64,000 bases of DNA from Plectrocnemia conspersa (taxonomy: Eukaryota > Arthropoda > Insecta > Trichoptera > Polycentropodidae): the NCBI GenBank assembly GCA_009617715.1, contig VTFK01000073.1, positions 930,001 through 994,000 on the forward strand, written 5' to 3'. The notes below the pieces were generated by a model that was not told the DNA's origin, made no database searches, and worked only from the letters and a program-made list of their open reading frames with translations. Made by a program: the position numbers and the translations under genes. Of the stretch, positions 1 through 12,466 are shown piece after piece (positions within the stretch are counted from its first letter, which is position 1; each line of letters opens with the position of its first letter).

Positions 1-1495
1 CAAAAATACACAAAAAAATTTTTTGGTGCATCAAATATAAATAAATTTAATTTCTTTTTATATTAAATATTTAGATTTGATATTAATTCATCAGATCTCT
101 AAAAGGCCTTTTCGTCAGTAATTTGCAGAAACAATTAATAGTTGTAATGAAGAGTTTAGAAAAATTTATAAAATAAAAAGTTATTATATATATTATTTCC
201 TGCCCTATTTTAAATAAAATTTTATAATTTGATCACTTAATGTTAATAAAAATTATTTAATTCCTTCGCTAAATTGATTATAAAATATTTATCAATGTAA
301 TAAAAAAATAAATTAGCAATGGTAATGTTGCTATTTGTGGTAATTGATGCCTAATCGATTATTTAATAAAAAAATACTGACGGTTAAATCAAAGTAACTG
401 GGTACTCATTGTCAACTTTTTACCTACTATTTCAAACTTACTGACTATATATTTTATAATAAACTGATCATTTAATTTGTTGTATTTATTGTAAACATAT
501 AGAAACAGAGAGACTATATTGTAATCATGAGGTTCATTAAATGCTGTTTAATTTATTAAGATTTTTAATTAAATAAAATATATTAATAACCATAGATGTC
601 AGTTAAATTCATAAATTAATGAGCTTATATAAATTATACAAAAACCGTATTCAGTAAATTATTCATCAAAGTAAGCTTTAATATTCACCAAAGTAATTTT
701 AGCATAGAAAAATATTTTAGACAAACACTTTTTACTATTTTTAATAATTGTCAAAAAATTTTAATTAGGTTAAAAACTTGATAAACTAATGAAGAAGCGT
801 CACTAAAAAAGTATTTTTTTTTATAGGAACCAGTGGCATATTTAATGATTATATTTGAACCACAATAGTTTATTAGAATGTTTGAAAAAGTGTGTAGCTT
901 TTAAAATTACTTTTTTTTATATATTTAATCAATAAAAATGCTTTAGTACGTAATGGTTAGCTACAGCATTTATTTTGGATTAAAAAGCTTAAATTCATTG
1001 GTATTCGGTTAAAAACCTCAAAGAAGAAACAAAAACCAAAAATATTTTATAATTGTAATTTTGTGTAATTCATTGTGTTTTATTCAGTTATAAAAAATGC
1101 ATGCATTTTGCGCTATAAATAAAACCACAAAGTGAACATATTTTATTGTATTATAAAAACATTGTTTACTTTCAATTTGTTAATTGAATTTTTTAATGAA
1201 ATAGAGTGCCCGAAAGCTACTTCAGAATATGATTTTATTAAACTATAAAAAAAACTATTAGACAATTGTGTTCTATTTTATATATTTTTTTTAAATATAT
1301 GTACCTATAAAAAAATATTTACATCGAAGTTAATACGAGAATTGCATGTAAAGCACATTTTTATAAATGACTTTTTAATCAATGAATTATAAATTAGTAT
1401 CACTTTTTTCTATCAAACGTAAAACAATGTTTATCATCAATACACATACATACCTATATCCAGTATGCTCATATGCGCACGTAGGTATAGATATA
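1..1495. other. AT-rich desert, no gene seen
   Basis: The stretch is very AT-rich, with homopolymer runs and stops in all frames. I see no gene, RNA or transposon signature in it. Confidence 0.6.
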
Positions 1496-1960
1496 AATTT
1501 TTAATAGATTTTTTTTACGACATTATATATCGGCTCGGCATTCCTTTCATCGCTCTCGGTTTCTCTAAATCAATTTTTATGAAAATATTTTACGTAATAA
1601 AAATATACTAGGGTAGTGAGTGCGTGTGTGTGTACTAAGCTTTTGTGGGAAGTATAAAAAAGACCCGAAAACGCCGCTGTGAAGGTTCCATCGTCGGAAT
1701 TAAATCGGTCCTGTTTTATGGCCGCAAACGAATTCGGCTTTATTGGCAAAAACCGGTGTAAAAATACGAATCGCAATCGCGAACCCTTTCATTACTTTCG
1801 ATGAATTCGTCATTTTATGGAAATTAAACAATCCTCGCCCAAATGAAATTGTACACGTAGCGAATGAAATTGCAATTTTATTTTATGTTAGGCGCTTTTT
1901 AATTCGGTTACGACGAATTGAAAGCCTGAATTTAAACGCATAAATTGCTAAAAACGCAAG
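1496..1960. promoter_or_regulatory. GC-richer island, candidate regulatory element
   Basis: GC rises sharply compared with both flanks and the sequence is complex and non-repetitive. Three posterior-Hox or Caudal-like words lie within about 110 bp: TTTTATGGCC at 1714-1723, CTTTATTGG at 1738-1746 and CATTTTATGG at 1811-1820. Short frames of 66-68 codons are open on both strands across it, but none resembles a known protein and both strands are equally open. I therefore read this as non-coding constrained sequence. The regulatory role is inferred from composition and motifs only. Confidence 0.4.
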
Positions 1961-2700
1961 ATAAATACTTTAGTATTATTAGCAAATAACTTTTAATTAA
2001 AAAAATAATTAAAACCCTATTCAAATTAATTTTAATGGGCTTATAAAAAATAACATACAAAAAGTAAATATTTGGAGTAATTAATTTTATTTATATTTTG
2101 AGAACTTAATTTATAATTATATTTTTTACGTTATTAAATATGTTTACCTAATTTTTTTTTAATAAAATTTCAAGTATAATAGATTAAAAAAATATTAAAT
2201 GACAAGATTTCAATTGAGCTTTTAAAAATATTAACGGATTATAATTAAAGTGTTCCTTTTTTATTTGATTCAATATATTTTTTAAAATTTGGTATAATTG
2301 ATTCAATTTAATATATTTTTTTCATTGTATTTAACACATATAATAATTAATTATTCGTTATTTAATATATATATATATATTTTCAAGTGCAGTAATTAAT
2401 TTTTTTAGTAATTATTTATTTAACTAAAATTTACCGCCAAAGAGATGACAACAATAGCAATACAAATATATGTAAAATAATTTTTTTTTTAATATTATTC
2501 ATTTTCAGTTCAATGCAAAGGAGTAAGCACTATCAACAACTACCAAATAAATTGTGGACACCAGACTAAAATTAAATTTGCAAAATTAGGAACATCTATT
2601 TTATTAATAATTGATAGATGTCACTCTAAATATTTATAAATATTATTATTCGAGAAATTACGAAAAATCTATGGAGACCTAATCTGCGATATTCCCACGA
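1961..2700. other. AT-rich desert, no gene seen
   Basis: This is an AT-rich stretch containing a short (AT)n run at 2365-2380. Nothing else is supported. Confidence 0.6.
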
Positions 2701-2721
2701 TAGTAATTAAAAAACACTAAA

Positions 2722-2792
2722 GTTCATGTGGGATTCGAGCACAGGTCTTTCAGGCATTAATCAACGACTTATACCATTAGTCTATCGTGCTG
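2722..2792 (-). repeat. tRNA-like stretch, possible SINE head
   Basis: On the minus strand the sequence starts GCACGATAGACTAATGG. This resembles a tRNA A-box with a D-arm of 3 paired bases (ACT/AGT) around a loop containing TGG. About 35 bases later comes GTGCTCGAATCCCAC, which resembles a B-box and T-arm with four of five stem pairs formed. The anticodon stem does not pair and the acceptor ends do not match, so it cannot be a working tRNA. Spacing of A- and B-like boxes is what tRNA-derived SINE heads show. A chance resemblance is possible. Confidence 0.3.
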
Positions 2793-2793
2793 G

Positions 2794-2823
2794 TAAATAT
2801 ATAAATATATAAATATATAAATA
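2794..2823. repeat. Short tandem repeat (TAAATATA)n
   Basis: Between three and four near-perfect copies of an 8-bp AT-only unit follow the tRNA-like stretch. An AT-rich tail at this position would fit the 3' or 5' edge of a SINE, but such repeats are common in this background. Confidence 0.7.
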
Positions 2824-2936
2824 AGTACAATAATAGATAGAATAAAACAAGATTATACAATAAATAGTCGGAAGACAGAAGAAAATATACTGAAAATACT
2901 TTGTTCAGTTTTCATTTTACTTTTTTTGAATACAAA

Positions 2937-2962
2937 ATATATATATATATATATATATATAT
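2937..2962. repeat. (AT)13 microsatellite
   Basis: This is a perfect AT dinucleotide run of 26 bases, the longest pure dinucleotide run I noticed in the window. Confidence 0.95.
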
Positions 2963-4530
2963 GTGATCGCAACTAACAAGCGTTGTACGGAGCAAAAAAC
3001 TGTAGTTTAGAAAAGTTTTTAAGTAAATACTTTCAATAAGAAATATGTATTTTTTCAAACAAGCTTTCAAATTTTTATTATATCTTATCTTATTTTATAA
3101 AATATTTTATTGTATGAACTTATTCTATATGTACAGCATATTTTATTTTAATTTAATTTAGTACCTATATATAAAAATTTCTAAAACTACTTATTTCTTT
3201 TAAATGTGAAGGGAATTGTCGTCAAAACTTTAATTTTAAATTATTTATTTGCGAAAAAAATTATATAGTGTCTAATATTTTATTTCCCAGTTCTATTCAA
3301 TTTATTTAATTATTCTACTAACTATCAATTTTTCAATTAGGTATTTTATATTATTTAATGTTTATTTGTGCGTGAAAAAATATATATAGTAATTAACATA
3401 CAAATATTTTATTGAAACAAAAACCAACAACAGATAATAGGGATGTATATATGATATATGCATTAAAAACTGTAATAGTTCAGTGAATACGTGTTATTCA
3501 TATAGAGCCATTAAAGTTAATCCAACACATATTTTACAAGCAAAAATAATCTTATATTTTACATATTTATTATTCAATATGTAGTTTAATTGCGTAACAG
3601 TTTTCTTTGAAATTCTGTACAAATTATTTTCTCACATATCAAAGACAAAGCAAAATAACAACACTCAATTTGCTTTACAAGAAAACTCATAAGCTTAGGA
3701 ATTTAAATACAAAGCTTTTTACATGTTATTATACATAATAATATGTTACACATATTTTAAAGCTCTCTATACTTTTAGTCATTTTTATAAGAATTAAGAT
3801 ACTCCTATCTCTTTGTTTTTAGACAAGAACATTATTATGTGATTATTAACGATTTATTATGATATAATCGGCTAATATGATATAATAGAGCTAGTTGTAT
3901 AAATAACATATTTAAATTAACAGTAGAACTAGTAAGTATTACAAATTACAACATTATATATGAATCGCCCTTATTATATGTTTCTATCTACCAATACCTA
4001 GATTATTTTTTTAGATAGGAATCTGTTCCTCATTTTTGTAATGCCGAAAATACAGAAAAGGTAATTAGATTTAAATATTTTGACACGGAAAGCGGAAGGG
4101 AGGAAAAATTAAATTTTAATAATATTATCAATGTATGTGTTGTATTGTAAACGAATTATGTAGTTTGTTATTTATTATTAATTTAATTTTAAATTAAACC
4201 TAATTATGCCACAATTTCAAGTTGACAATATGTAATTTATAATTAATGCCTTTTAATAAATTAGAAAATTTTTAAGCCTATATAAACTTCATATCAATAT
4301 TTTTTTTAACAAATACAACTCTACTCTTTTAATAGTAAAACATATAAACGTGACAAAAAATCTTACCAAAGTTCCTTATGATTTAAATCACACTTCTCTC
4401 ACAACAGTATCTTCTTATACAACTCTACACAATCTTAGGTTAATTTTTAAACACTGAAATTATTCTTTCGTTGTAGTTTTCAACTTATTAAATGCATTAT
4501 TAGTAATCCAAGGTCACCTCACTTTTCGGT
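2963..4530. other. AT-rich desert, no gene seen
   Basis: The stretch is AT-rich with no long frame, RNA gene or transposon signature that I can recognise. Confidence 0.6.
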
Positions 4531-4539
4531 TAGCAACTT

Positions 4540-4875
4540 TTGAGTTGAAAGCATCACGGTCCGTATTTGTCCGCAACGGTGGTCGTTTGTCGCGCCATTA
4601 CGCAAAACTTTGTTCGGTTAAAGTGCTTAACGCTACTATGGTAAAAGTACACTTGTTCCGCACTTGCGCGAAGTGGCCGCGAAAGCTCTGAAAGCTCGTA
4701 TAGAATGTGCTACGTGCACGCGACGAGCTCGTCGGGTCAGGACTGAGGCAGTATAGTGGGGAAGAGATGGGCGCGTGCGCGAAAGCTCTCACGGTGGAAA
4801 AGCTCTTGGACGAAAAACTTCACGGTCGGCCGCCGCGGAAAGTCTTCTTGAAGACGATTGAAAAAAATGATAATA
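4540..4875. promoter_or_regulatory. GC- and CpG-rich island, candidate regulatory element or promoter
   Basis: This is one of the sharpest GC rises in the first 10 kb, with many CpG and GCGC words. A near-repeat, GCGAAAGCTCT, occurs twice at about 4678 and 4778. Short frames are open on both strands (about 64-69 codons), but they have no recognisable domain and run out into AT-rich sequence, so I do not call a gene. It could be a regulatory element, a first non-coding exon with its promoter, or both. No transcript evidence is available from sequence alone. Confidence 0.35.
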
Positions 4876-5760
4876 AGTTTATAATAGGAAGAATTCGAGA
4901 TCAAAATACAATATAATGGTGGCTTTACGGGCCAAGAGACATTATATACAATTCGTTTATCAGTGGCTTTTAAACAATTCTTTGTCGAATTGAATATAAA
5001 TATTTAAGTTTTATAAAACTGATATGATATTTTTACAAATTATGAATTGCTCAAAATATAATTTTACTAAAAGCAGAAAAAAAAACCAGACGATATTTCC
5101 CCCTACAGACTGGTAATTTGACAACTAGATTTAATACAGAAAAATAAATAAATAATACATTCACTTTCATGTATTTATTCTTAAAAGAAAATCTATATAA
5201 AACAGTTTCGAATCTATCCTTAAAATATTTTTTAAAACATGTCATTTCAGTAAAATCATACCGATGTATAAATGTTACAGTGAATGTGTATTTTTTGGTA
5301 AAGTTCACTAGTTGAGTCCAAATACATTTTCACTAGCAGATATATATTTATACTAACAGAACTTTAATTTAACTGATATGCTGCTTTAAAATGTCTATGA
5401 AACTCAATTTGACAGTTGCCAAACGTCCATTTGCTGCTCATATCCAAAAATAATCTAATGAGTTCTAAAACAAATTATAGTTGTATAACTTTCATTAGGT
5501 CAATTCTAAAATAAAAACTAAGCCAAATCATTTGTCAGGGGGAAATAAGTGGAAGAATAAGTACAGATAGACATCGCATCTCACATATTGTTCCACAGTT
5601 TGTCTGCATTTCGATATGACACTATGTTTTAAAAATATGATTACCGATATTACTATGCACTTCTAAATATAAGAGGACTGATCAAAATATTTTCAAACCG
5701 AATTTTGGTCAATAGGAGAGCTCAAAAACAATTATCATTTCTTAGAAGGCAAAATTTAAC
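4876..5760. other. AT-rich stretch, no gene seen
   Basis: The stretch is mostly AT-rich. An 85-codon frame on the minus strand at 5051-5308 is composed of F, K, Y and V, as expected by chance in such sequence. A short GC-rich patch follows at 5771-5822. Confidence 0.55.
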
Positions 5761-5864
5761 GTTAAAAGCAATAAAATCGTGTCGGCGCCGTCGCAGTGGG
5801 AACGCTCGGTAACAAGCGCTACTAAATTAGAAATATAATATAGAAGAGACTGCAAAATATTCTC

Positions 5865-6050
5865 TCAAAAGTTGGCTTTCTTAATGGCAAATCAGAGCTA
5901 ATAAAACTAAAGCAATCTAGTTGTCCTTTTGTATCCCTTAACGGGAAATGGATACCACAAGAGATCTATACTAAGTATCTTGGATTATATTTTGACAGAA
6001 AACTGACTCATATTTAGAGCAAACAAAACATCTGGGACTTATATTTTTTT
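5865..6050 (+). pseudogene. Jockey-like LINE reverse transcriptase remnant
   Basis: Conceptual translation gives WQIRANKTKAI, broken by stops, followed in another frame by YTKYLGLYFDRKLTHI. These match the order in the C-terminal part of Jockey-clade reverse transcriptases: a W-rich segment, the block written roughly as I-N-x-x-K-S, then YLG(L/I)xxDRRLxWxxHI. Frameshifts and several stops are present, so it is dead. A second copy of the same family lies at 47285-47640 and the two can be aligned at nucleotide level. The rest of the element is not recognisable here. Confidence 0.65.
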
Positions 6051-6060
6051 ATGTAATTAG

Positions 6061-9000
6061 AATAGATAGTAATTATTATAAATTACACATAACCATGCGT
6101 TCTACATACATAATAAAAAAAAGCCTTATATAGATTTAATATATTATTATGGTTCTGAAGTTGATTTGCCAATAAAAATCTTATTAGAAACTCACTAGAA
6201 TGATTTTTTTTCACTAAATTTAAAAGCTAATTAAATATTTTAAATAAAACTAAATATTTAAAATAATTATAAGTACTGTAATAACTACAGTTGCAATAAT
6301 CTTAAAACAGATCTTAGCTTGTTTTTAAATGTTAAACTCATATACAATAAAAGTTCAACATTTATAAATTGTCTAAGACAGTATCTGTTTTATTATATAT
6401 AAGTGGAGAGTCAAGAGATTGACTATATTACATTAAAATGTATCTTATATTTGTTTAACCAGTAAACTTTAATCTGAGGCTTAAAATATACATATGTATG
6501 TATAATATAAATGAGCTAGTAACATACATTTAAATTATAAATTTCATAAAGTCTGTAAAATTATAATCACATTTAAATTAATTTTTAAATAAATATAAAT
6601 TGCAAAACTAACAACCTAACCTAATTGATAAAAAAGTAAAGTTTAATGTGTTGCAAACAAAAAGTTACAACTCTAGCAAATTAGAACATTTTATTTATAT
6701 AGTTTCTATATTTTAAAACAAGAAAATATTTTTAAAAATAGTTAGAATTTATATACATTACAGATTATTTACAATTAAAACGAGGTTAACTATAAAATAT
6801 CTATATATTTTAAAATAAAAATTCGCTTAAAAGACATTTGATCTATTTATTAAAAGCATTTGATTATAAAATAGGTAAATGCACTCGTGTTATATGAAAA
6901 CGAACAGTACCCATTTCTAATAGAAATTATATATTGAAAGTAAATTATGCGTTATAAAAGACTTGAACATATAGTATATTTATTTATATAATAAAAGTAT
7001 ACATATATATTATATGATATAGGACTGCTGATTTGATATTTTTATAACGCAATTATTAGAATTATTACTTTTCTCCGCACTGATTGCAATATCTTCTAAG
7101 ATACTTTTGTGACTGTCGTAAAACATTTTTTTTATATAGTAAGTATCAGTGTACAAATAAAACTAATAATAGTATTTTGTATAATATAAAGGAAAAATAC
7201 GCAACTTATGTACTTACATAACATTACGATCAACTTGTTATTACCTAATTTTTCATCCTTTTGATATTATTATATGTTCGAATTACCAACGACTCATAAA
7301 TTATAATTTGTACTCAGCGTTGCGTTGCGATTTAATAGATATAATATATCATAAGATAACATGCAAAGGTAGCAAAATGTGTTATATTACACCTACGGAC
7401 ATTTAATAAGCATTTGCACTGTATATATAATTTAATGCATGTGAATAGTGCTATAAAATATTTACTAGTAATTTTTTTATATTTATTATGTAGATTAGAA
7501 TCATATTATTTTTAAATTAAACAATGAAAAAATAAGATTAAAAAATAGTTCACAAGAATATGATGATTTTTATAAATTATATTTATTCTAGATGCAATTA
7601 ATTTTCTCAACTAAGAAGTGTCATGTAATCGTTGTTTTAATATTAATAAAAAAAATGGGTATATTACTAATTAATTATATCTTAATTTAACACGTATAAT
7701 TTGTTTGCCGTATATATGGTATGGTTAGAACATATTTCTGAAGCATATAATTTGCGTTCGTATAGGTAAGAGGCATTTTTTATACACGTATACTTGTTTC
7801 TGTGTATAAACATGATAAAGGTAGCTTTTCGGGTTACAGAATGTATGTTTTTAATACATGTAACTAACACACAGTATTCACGTGTACATAAAACATCTTT
7901 TGCCTGTTTAATATAACAAGCGTTTATTACTTTTTATTTTTCTCAGCCGTATAAAATATTTCGCTTTTATTAATCCTAGTATATGCAAGAATGAGAGCCT
8001 TCTAACGCATATGGGTGCATAAAAATAAGCTTTGTTATAATATACACCCTTAGATTATTTTTTTTAATATATTTTTTTGTTGATTTAACAAAAAAACATA
8101 TTATATAACTTTGCTAGCTAGTACCGCATATTCTACTTATTTTTTATTTTTTATCTTACCACCTAGCCTCTAAAATTAGTCTTATAATAGACAACTTTCG
8201 GTTTATTTATCAAAATTCGCCTAATTTATCGATCCTCACTAACATTTAATTCTAATGTAATAATCCAAAGACTTTTGAAACTTCTCATATGACTTTGTAT
8301 ACCGATTCAGATTCGATGTAAAAATAATTATTTTTTGTTATACAGTGTTCCTTTATCAATTAAATTTTACTACTGATAAAAGTCCTCTTCTCGCATTTTA
8401 GGAAAACTCTAGATGTTTTCAGTTGATATTAATTAATCTTATACAATAACCAAAGTTAATATAACCGTCCACCTTTTGTATAAATTGCAGATTTAATTTG
8501 GTCGGTCACAACTAAACACTATGAATTGTCTTATTCATTCCGAAAATGCGTCTAAAGAACAAAAGGTATACAAAACTAATACTTTCGACAATATGCCATT
8601 TGATTTGTGGTCCTTTAACGATTAAGAGATAAATATTAAATTTATTATCCATTATACTATTATTATAAAAGTTTCTTTGCCAAGACTAAATTTGTTACCT
8701 AATTTATCATAGATTTTATGACATTTATAAATTATATTTTACTTTTGTCATATTTTTTCTACAAACTAAATGTTTGATCGCCTTTTTATGTATCTGTAAA
8801 ATATACAGACACATACGCAGAAAAAGCTCTGTCAATCATTTTGGATATGGAAAAATTGAGCTAGCTCTAGCTTCGATGAGAAAGATTTTCAACAGAAATC
8901 TCTAAGCACTTAAAACCTAAAATTGAAAACAGGGCATTGCTTTGTTTCGAAATGCAAAATGAAGCATTTTTATTTTTTTCAATATTTTTATGAATAGTAA

Positions 9001-10500
9001 TTGTAAATCTTAAATAAAATAAAACAGTAATCATATAATATTACTCTCAAAAATGCTATTGATCAACATTTATGGGATCTTTGTAAAAGCGCAATGAAAA
9101 GAAAATATTCCTATTTCACCACTGCTATTTTATTAATTTTAATTGTATTACATAAAAAACTAAGAGCTATATTTGAATAAATAATAGCTTCAGTGAATTG
9201 TATAATATATATTTTTTTTATATTTATATATACATTAATAAATATTTAATTATTGTTTTATATAAGTTATTTATTATTTACACCGTATTTTTTAACTGAT
9301 GAGTTGAAAAACAGAATGCAATAAAAATAGGCTCACTTTATTATTCTAATGTCAGATGGCTGTCTCACGGAAAAGTACTTCAGCGAGTTATATTATTACG
9401 CGTTCAGAATAAAATTATTTTAACATAAAAAGATAACCTTTTACGTGGATTTCTTAAGTTGTATTTAGATATTTTTTTCCGAAATAAATACATCAAAAAA
9501 TAAAACAAGATAGAATCTACAAAATATTATTTCCATTTGCTTTAAAAGTAAGTTAAATAAAATAAATGTAATATTTTCTAACATGTATTTTAATATTTTT
9601 ATAATTGAAAATAATGTATTGATAGTTAATTTAAATAAATTGCATAACTATTTTAGCAATAAAATTAACTTTCAAGAGTAACGTGTTGTAATGAAAAGTG
9701 TCGAGGCATTTTTATAATTTTAATAAAAGCTCTGAGTGTTTGTATGCATTCTAGTTGAAATTAGAAAGTTCAAAGTCTTTGAACATTACTAAGCAAAGCA
9801 CTAAAAATGTATTACTTATTAAAATAATACACAGTTTTATATTATTTACTACAAAAACTAGTTTGCCAAACAGATTTTAGCATGAAAACGACATAAGGCA
9901 CAAAATATATAACATAAGAATATCAAAATTTATTGAGATTTTAATTTTGTATATAAGTTTTTGTATGGGTTTCAAAAGAAAAACTATTATTACCATCCTG
10001 ATCGCTGTTTTAAAAATAATATGACACCCGTTGGTTTAAAGAAGGTATACGGCTTCTAGGTTATGTTAATGAAGTAGTATAGATTCGAGTTTCATAAAGC
10101 TTGCAGAAATATTTCTACATACCAATTTGTATTATATTTTAAATCCTTAGCAAATAAATATTTCTAAAAATAATATTTCTGTATAAATCTTATACGGCAA
10201 TATTATTTATAGAAATATTATTAAACATAAACCAATACATGCTTATTTTAGCAAAGTTTGGTATTCATTTTAATTTCAAAATTGTTTTTAAAATCAGTTT
10301 GTAAAATTTTGCCTTTTTTAATTTTTTAATTTGCATAATACATGATTAATTAAAATCTTACAATAGAGACAGTTACACGAAAATCATGTCTAAAATACGA
10401 CCAAAAAATAACGATACAAATTAAACTACAGAATAGGTATATGTAGACGATATTGTAATAATACAAAAAATTGAAATACATGACAGATTTCATACAAAAT
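6061..10500. other. Long AT-rich desert, no gene seen
   Basis: Over 4 kb of AT-rich sequence holds stops in all frames. I found no recognisable protein block, RNA gene or clear island. A slightly more complex patch near 8820-8960 and another near 8160-8240 have no interpretable feature. Confidence 0.55.
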
Positions 10501-10742
10501 TTTCAAGCACCGTACTTGTAACAAGTACTTGTTTTCAACAAGTAGTGGAAAACCACCGTTAACATTTAACCCGTTGCATGATTTGACATACGAAAATGTT
10601 CAAAAAGCAAATCTCACTTTCTAGGGGCAAAGATATATTTTGTTGGTCGAACAAACAAGTGCAACAATTGATTGAATGATCTCTGCATTGCTATCATTCG
10701 TCGGAGAACTATTCAACCTACAATACATAAGGTCGGTATACA

Positions 10743-11001
10743 ATGGAGGATCACGTAGAGAGGAAGAGGGACAAATGCAGAACGATATCGGCGGACTACG
10801 AGGCAAACTATGAGACACTGTAAGACAGACAGAGACACGATCGATTACGACAACGTTTTGCTATCAGAGACTTCAGAGGACCATTCCGAGGACATCATTT
10901 ATCCGCCAACTTCCTCCACCAGCGCTCAGAGAAAAGCAATACAATGTCACAATAGATTGTTGCAATTTATGTTTGTTATAATTTCTAACGTCTATTTGTG
11001 A
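10743..11001 (+). CDS. Candidate coding exon or gene fragment, frame broken
   Basis: An ATG at 10743 has a good context (ACAATGG, A at -3 and G at +4) and opens 25 codons beginning MEDHVERKRDKC. This is followed at 10819/10820 by ACT|GTAAGA, a good 5' splice site; read through, the frame stops at once. From about 10825 a different frame carries DRDTIDYDNVLL and an acidic, Ser/Thr/Pro-rich stretch to about 10950, with mixed third-position bases unlike the AT-rich flanks. It then runs into AT-rich sequence and stops at 11001. Two readings are possible: a short start exon (10743-10819) followed by unrelated sequence, or a frameshifted remnant of one ORF. I do not recognise the protein. The surrounding 10500-11040 is itself a GC-richer island. 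Confidence 0.3.
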
Positions 11002-11040
11002 CTATGAAGTCACACCCCTTAAGGCTCGAATCTTAAACTT

Positions 11041-11690
11041 TGTTTTACGAATAAACAATATATTGCAATAAGACAAATTTTCCATTGTTTTGCGCAACAT
11101 ATATTAAACATTATACTTTTAGCGTAAAAGGATCCTAAAATCACAATTTTATCATTCGTTCAAGCTGGTAGCATAAAACGTATAAATGGATTTGCAAGAA
11201 TTTAGACACACACATGCTTTTAAACACATTTCGGACTTTAAGACCTGCTGTTCCACTGTTATTAACAAGGGCTTCTATATTTTACCGACTGATATTAACA
11301 CCTAATTTACATCGGTGTATTAGTATACGTAATTACTTGTGGAATAAAATTGTTTTATATAGATTTAAAGAGCGTCCCACTGGCTAAATAAAGTCACACC
11401 ACTCGAATGCAAAACCTCAAATTGTGTTCTCAAAAGCATGCAACGTATATTATTTATTTATATCATCTTAATGATTTATTTCTTGATTCATATAAAAAGG
11501 CTATTGAATATTATCTGGGCTATCACACATAAAAATAAATTGTATATAATGGAATCACCTTGAAACCACCGATAATTTAGTGCAAGCATTATATTTGAAA
11601 TGGGTTCATCTTATAGCCGCAGATAACATCGCTTTTGTAAACACATTTTCACGACACACACTCACGTTCTCGATACGTAGGTGTGTAACA
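11041..11690. other. AT-rich stretch, no gene seen
   Basis: No gene or repeat signature is seen. GC is slightly raised toward the island that starts near 11695. Confidence 0.55.
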
Positions 11691-11699
11691 CACATTGCA

Positions 11700-11990
11700 C
11701 ATATCGGAAATTATCTGTTTGGCAAGGTCTTATCAGATGATTGAGGGGGAGAATTGCGAGCAGATAAGCAAGAAGAAGCCAGCGGACTATTCATTCCCTG
11801 GCGGCGCCCGTCAAAGTAGCCGTTTGACGGTGAATCGCGCACAGGGCCGGATCGGGTCGATAATAAAGCGTGAGCTTTTGAATTTATTGACACGGGATGA
11901 TAAGGGGTTGACGTTGGATACGACCCAAAGAACGTATAATGTAATCATTTCCATGTTGCCGCCGCTGGAAGAGAGCAGTTGAAACTCAAT
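11700..11990 (+). promoter_or_regulatory. GC-rich island with four GATA words and an 82-codon frame
   Basis: Four matches to the WGATAR consensus lie within about 195 bp: TTATCT at 11711, TTATCA at 11730, AGATAA at 11762 and TGATAA at 11898. My rough estimate for this base composition is about one by chance. The same island holds a plus-strand frame from ATG 11736 to TGA 11982 (82 codons, starting MIEGENCEQISKKKP) with non-AT third positions. It is preceded by TTATCAG, which could serve as a 3' splice site. The minus strand is also open for 60 codons and no domain is recognisable. I favour a regulatory element over a small gene but cannot exclude an exon. Confidence 0.35.
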
Positions 11991-12400
11991 CAGCTATGGT
12001 CTAGTCCGGTTTCCACATTCGCGTATCTATAATATATAGAACACGATTTTTAAATTTAGATGATTATTTAGTATATATAATGTTTCACTAAGAACTATAA
12101 TTTTGTAGATTTATCTTTTGCAAATAATTTTATTTATTTTGCAATTTAAATTTGAAATATATTATAATAATCTTACATGCATTAATTACTCGTACATATG
12201 TTGTCCAATTTACATGCACTTAATATACACAGGCTCTTAAAGTAAGTCCAGTTGTAAGTACTAACACCTATTTTATTTTTTCGAAGAACTGTTTTACATT
12301 CACAATACACCTTAAGATCATGCCGATACATGCATATCTAAAAAAACCACTAAACACAATATAAGAAATCATCTCTGAACGAGCAAGTACACTCATATCG
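11991..12400. other. AT-rich stretch, no gene seen
   Basis: No gene or repeat signature is visible in this AT-rich stretch. Confidence 0.55.
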
Positions 12401-12402
12401 TT

Positions 12403-12466
12403 GCTAATATTCAACAATTCATATAAAATAAATCGCTAATATTCAACAATTCACATAAAATAAACA
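12403..12466. repeat. Tandem duplication, two 32-bp units
   Basis: The unit starts GCTAATATTCAACAATTCA and occurs twice head to tail with two mismatches. It looks like a simple local duplication and overlaps no gene. Confidence 0.9.
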
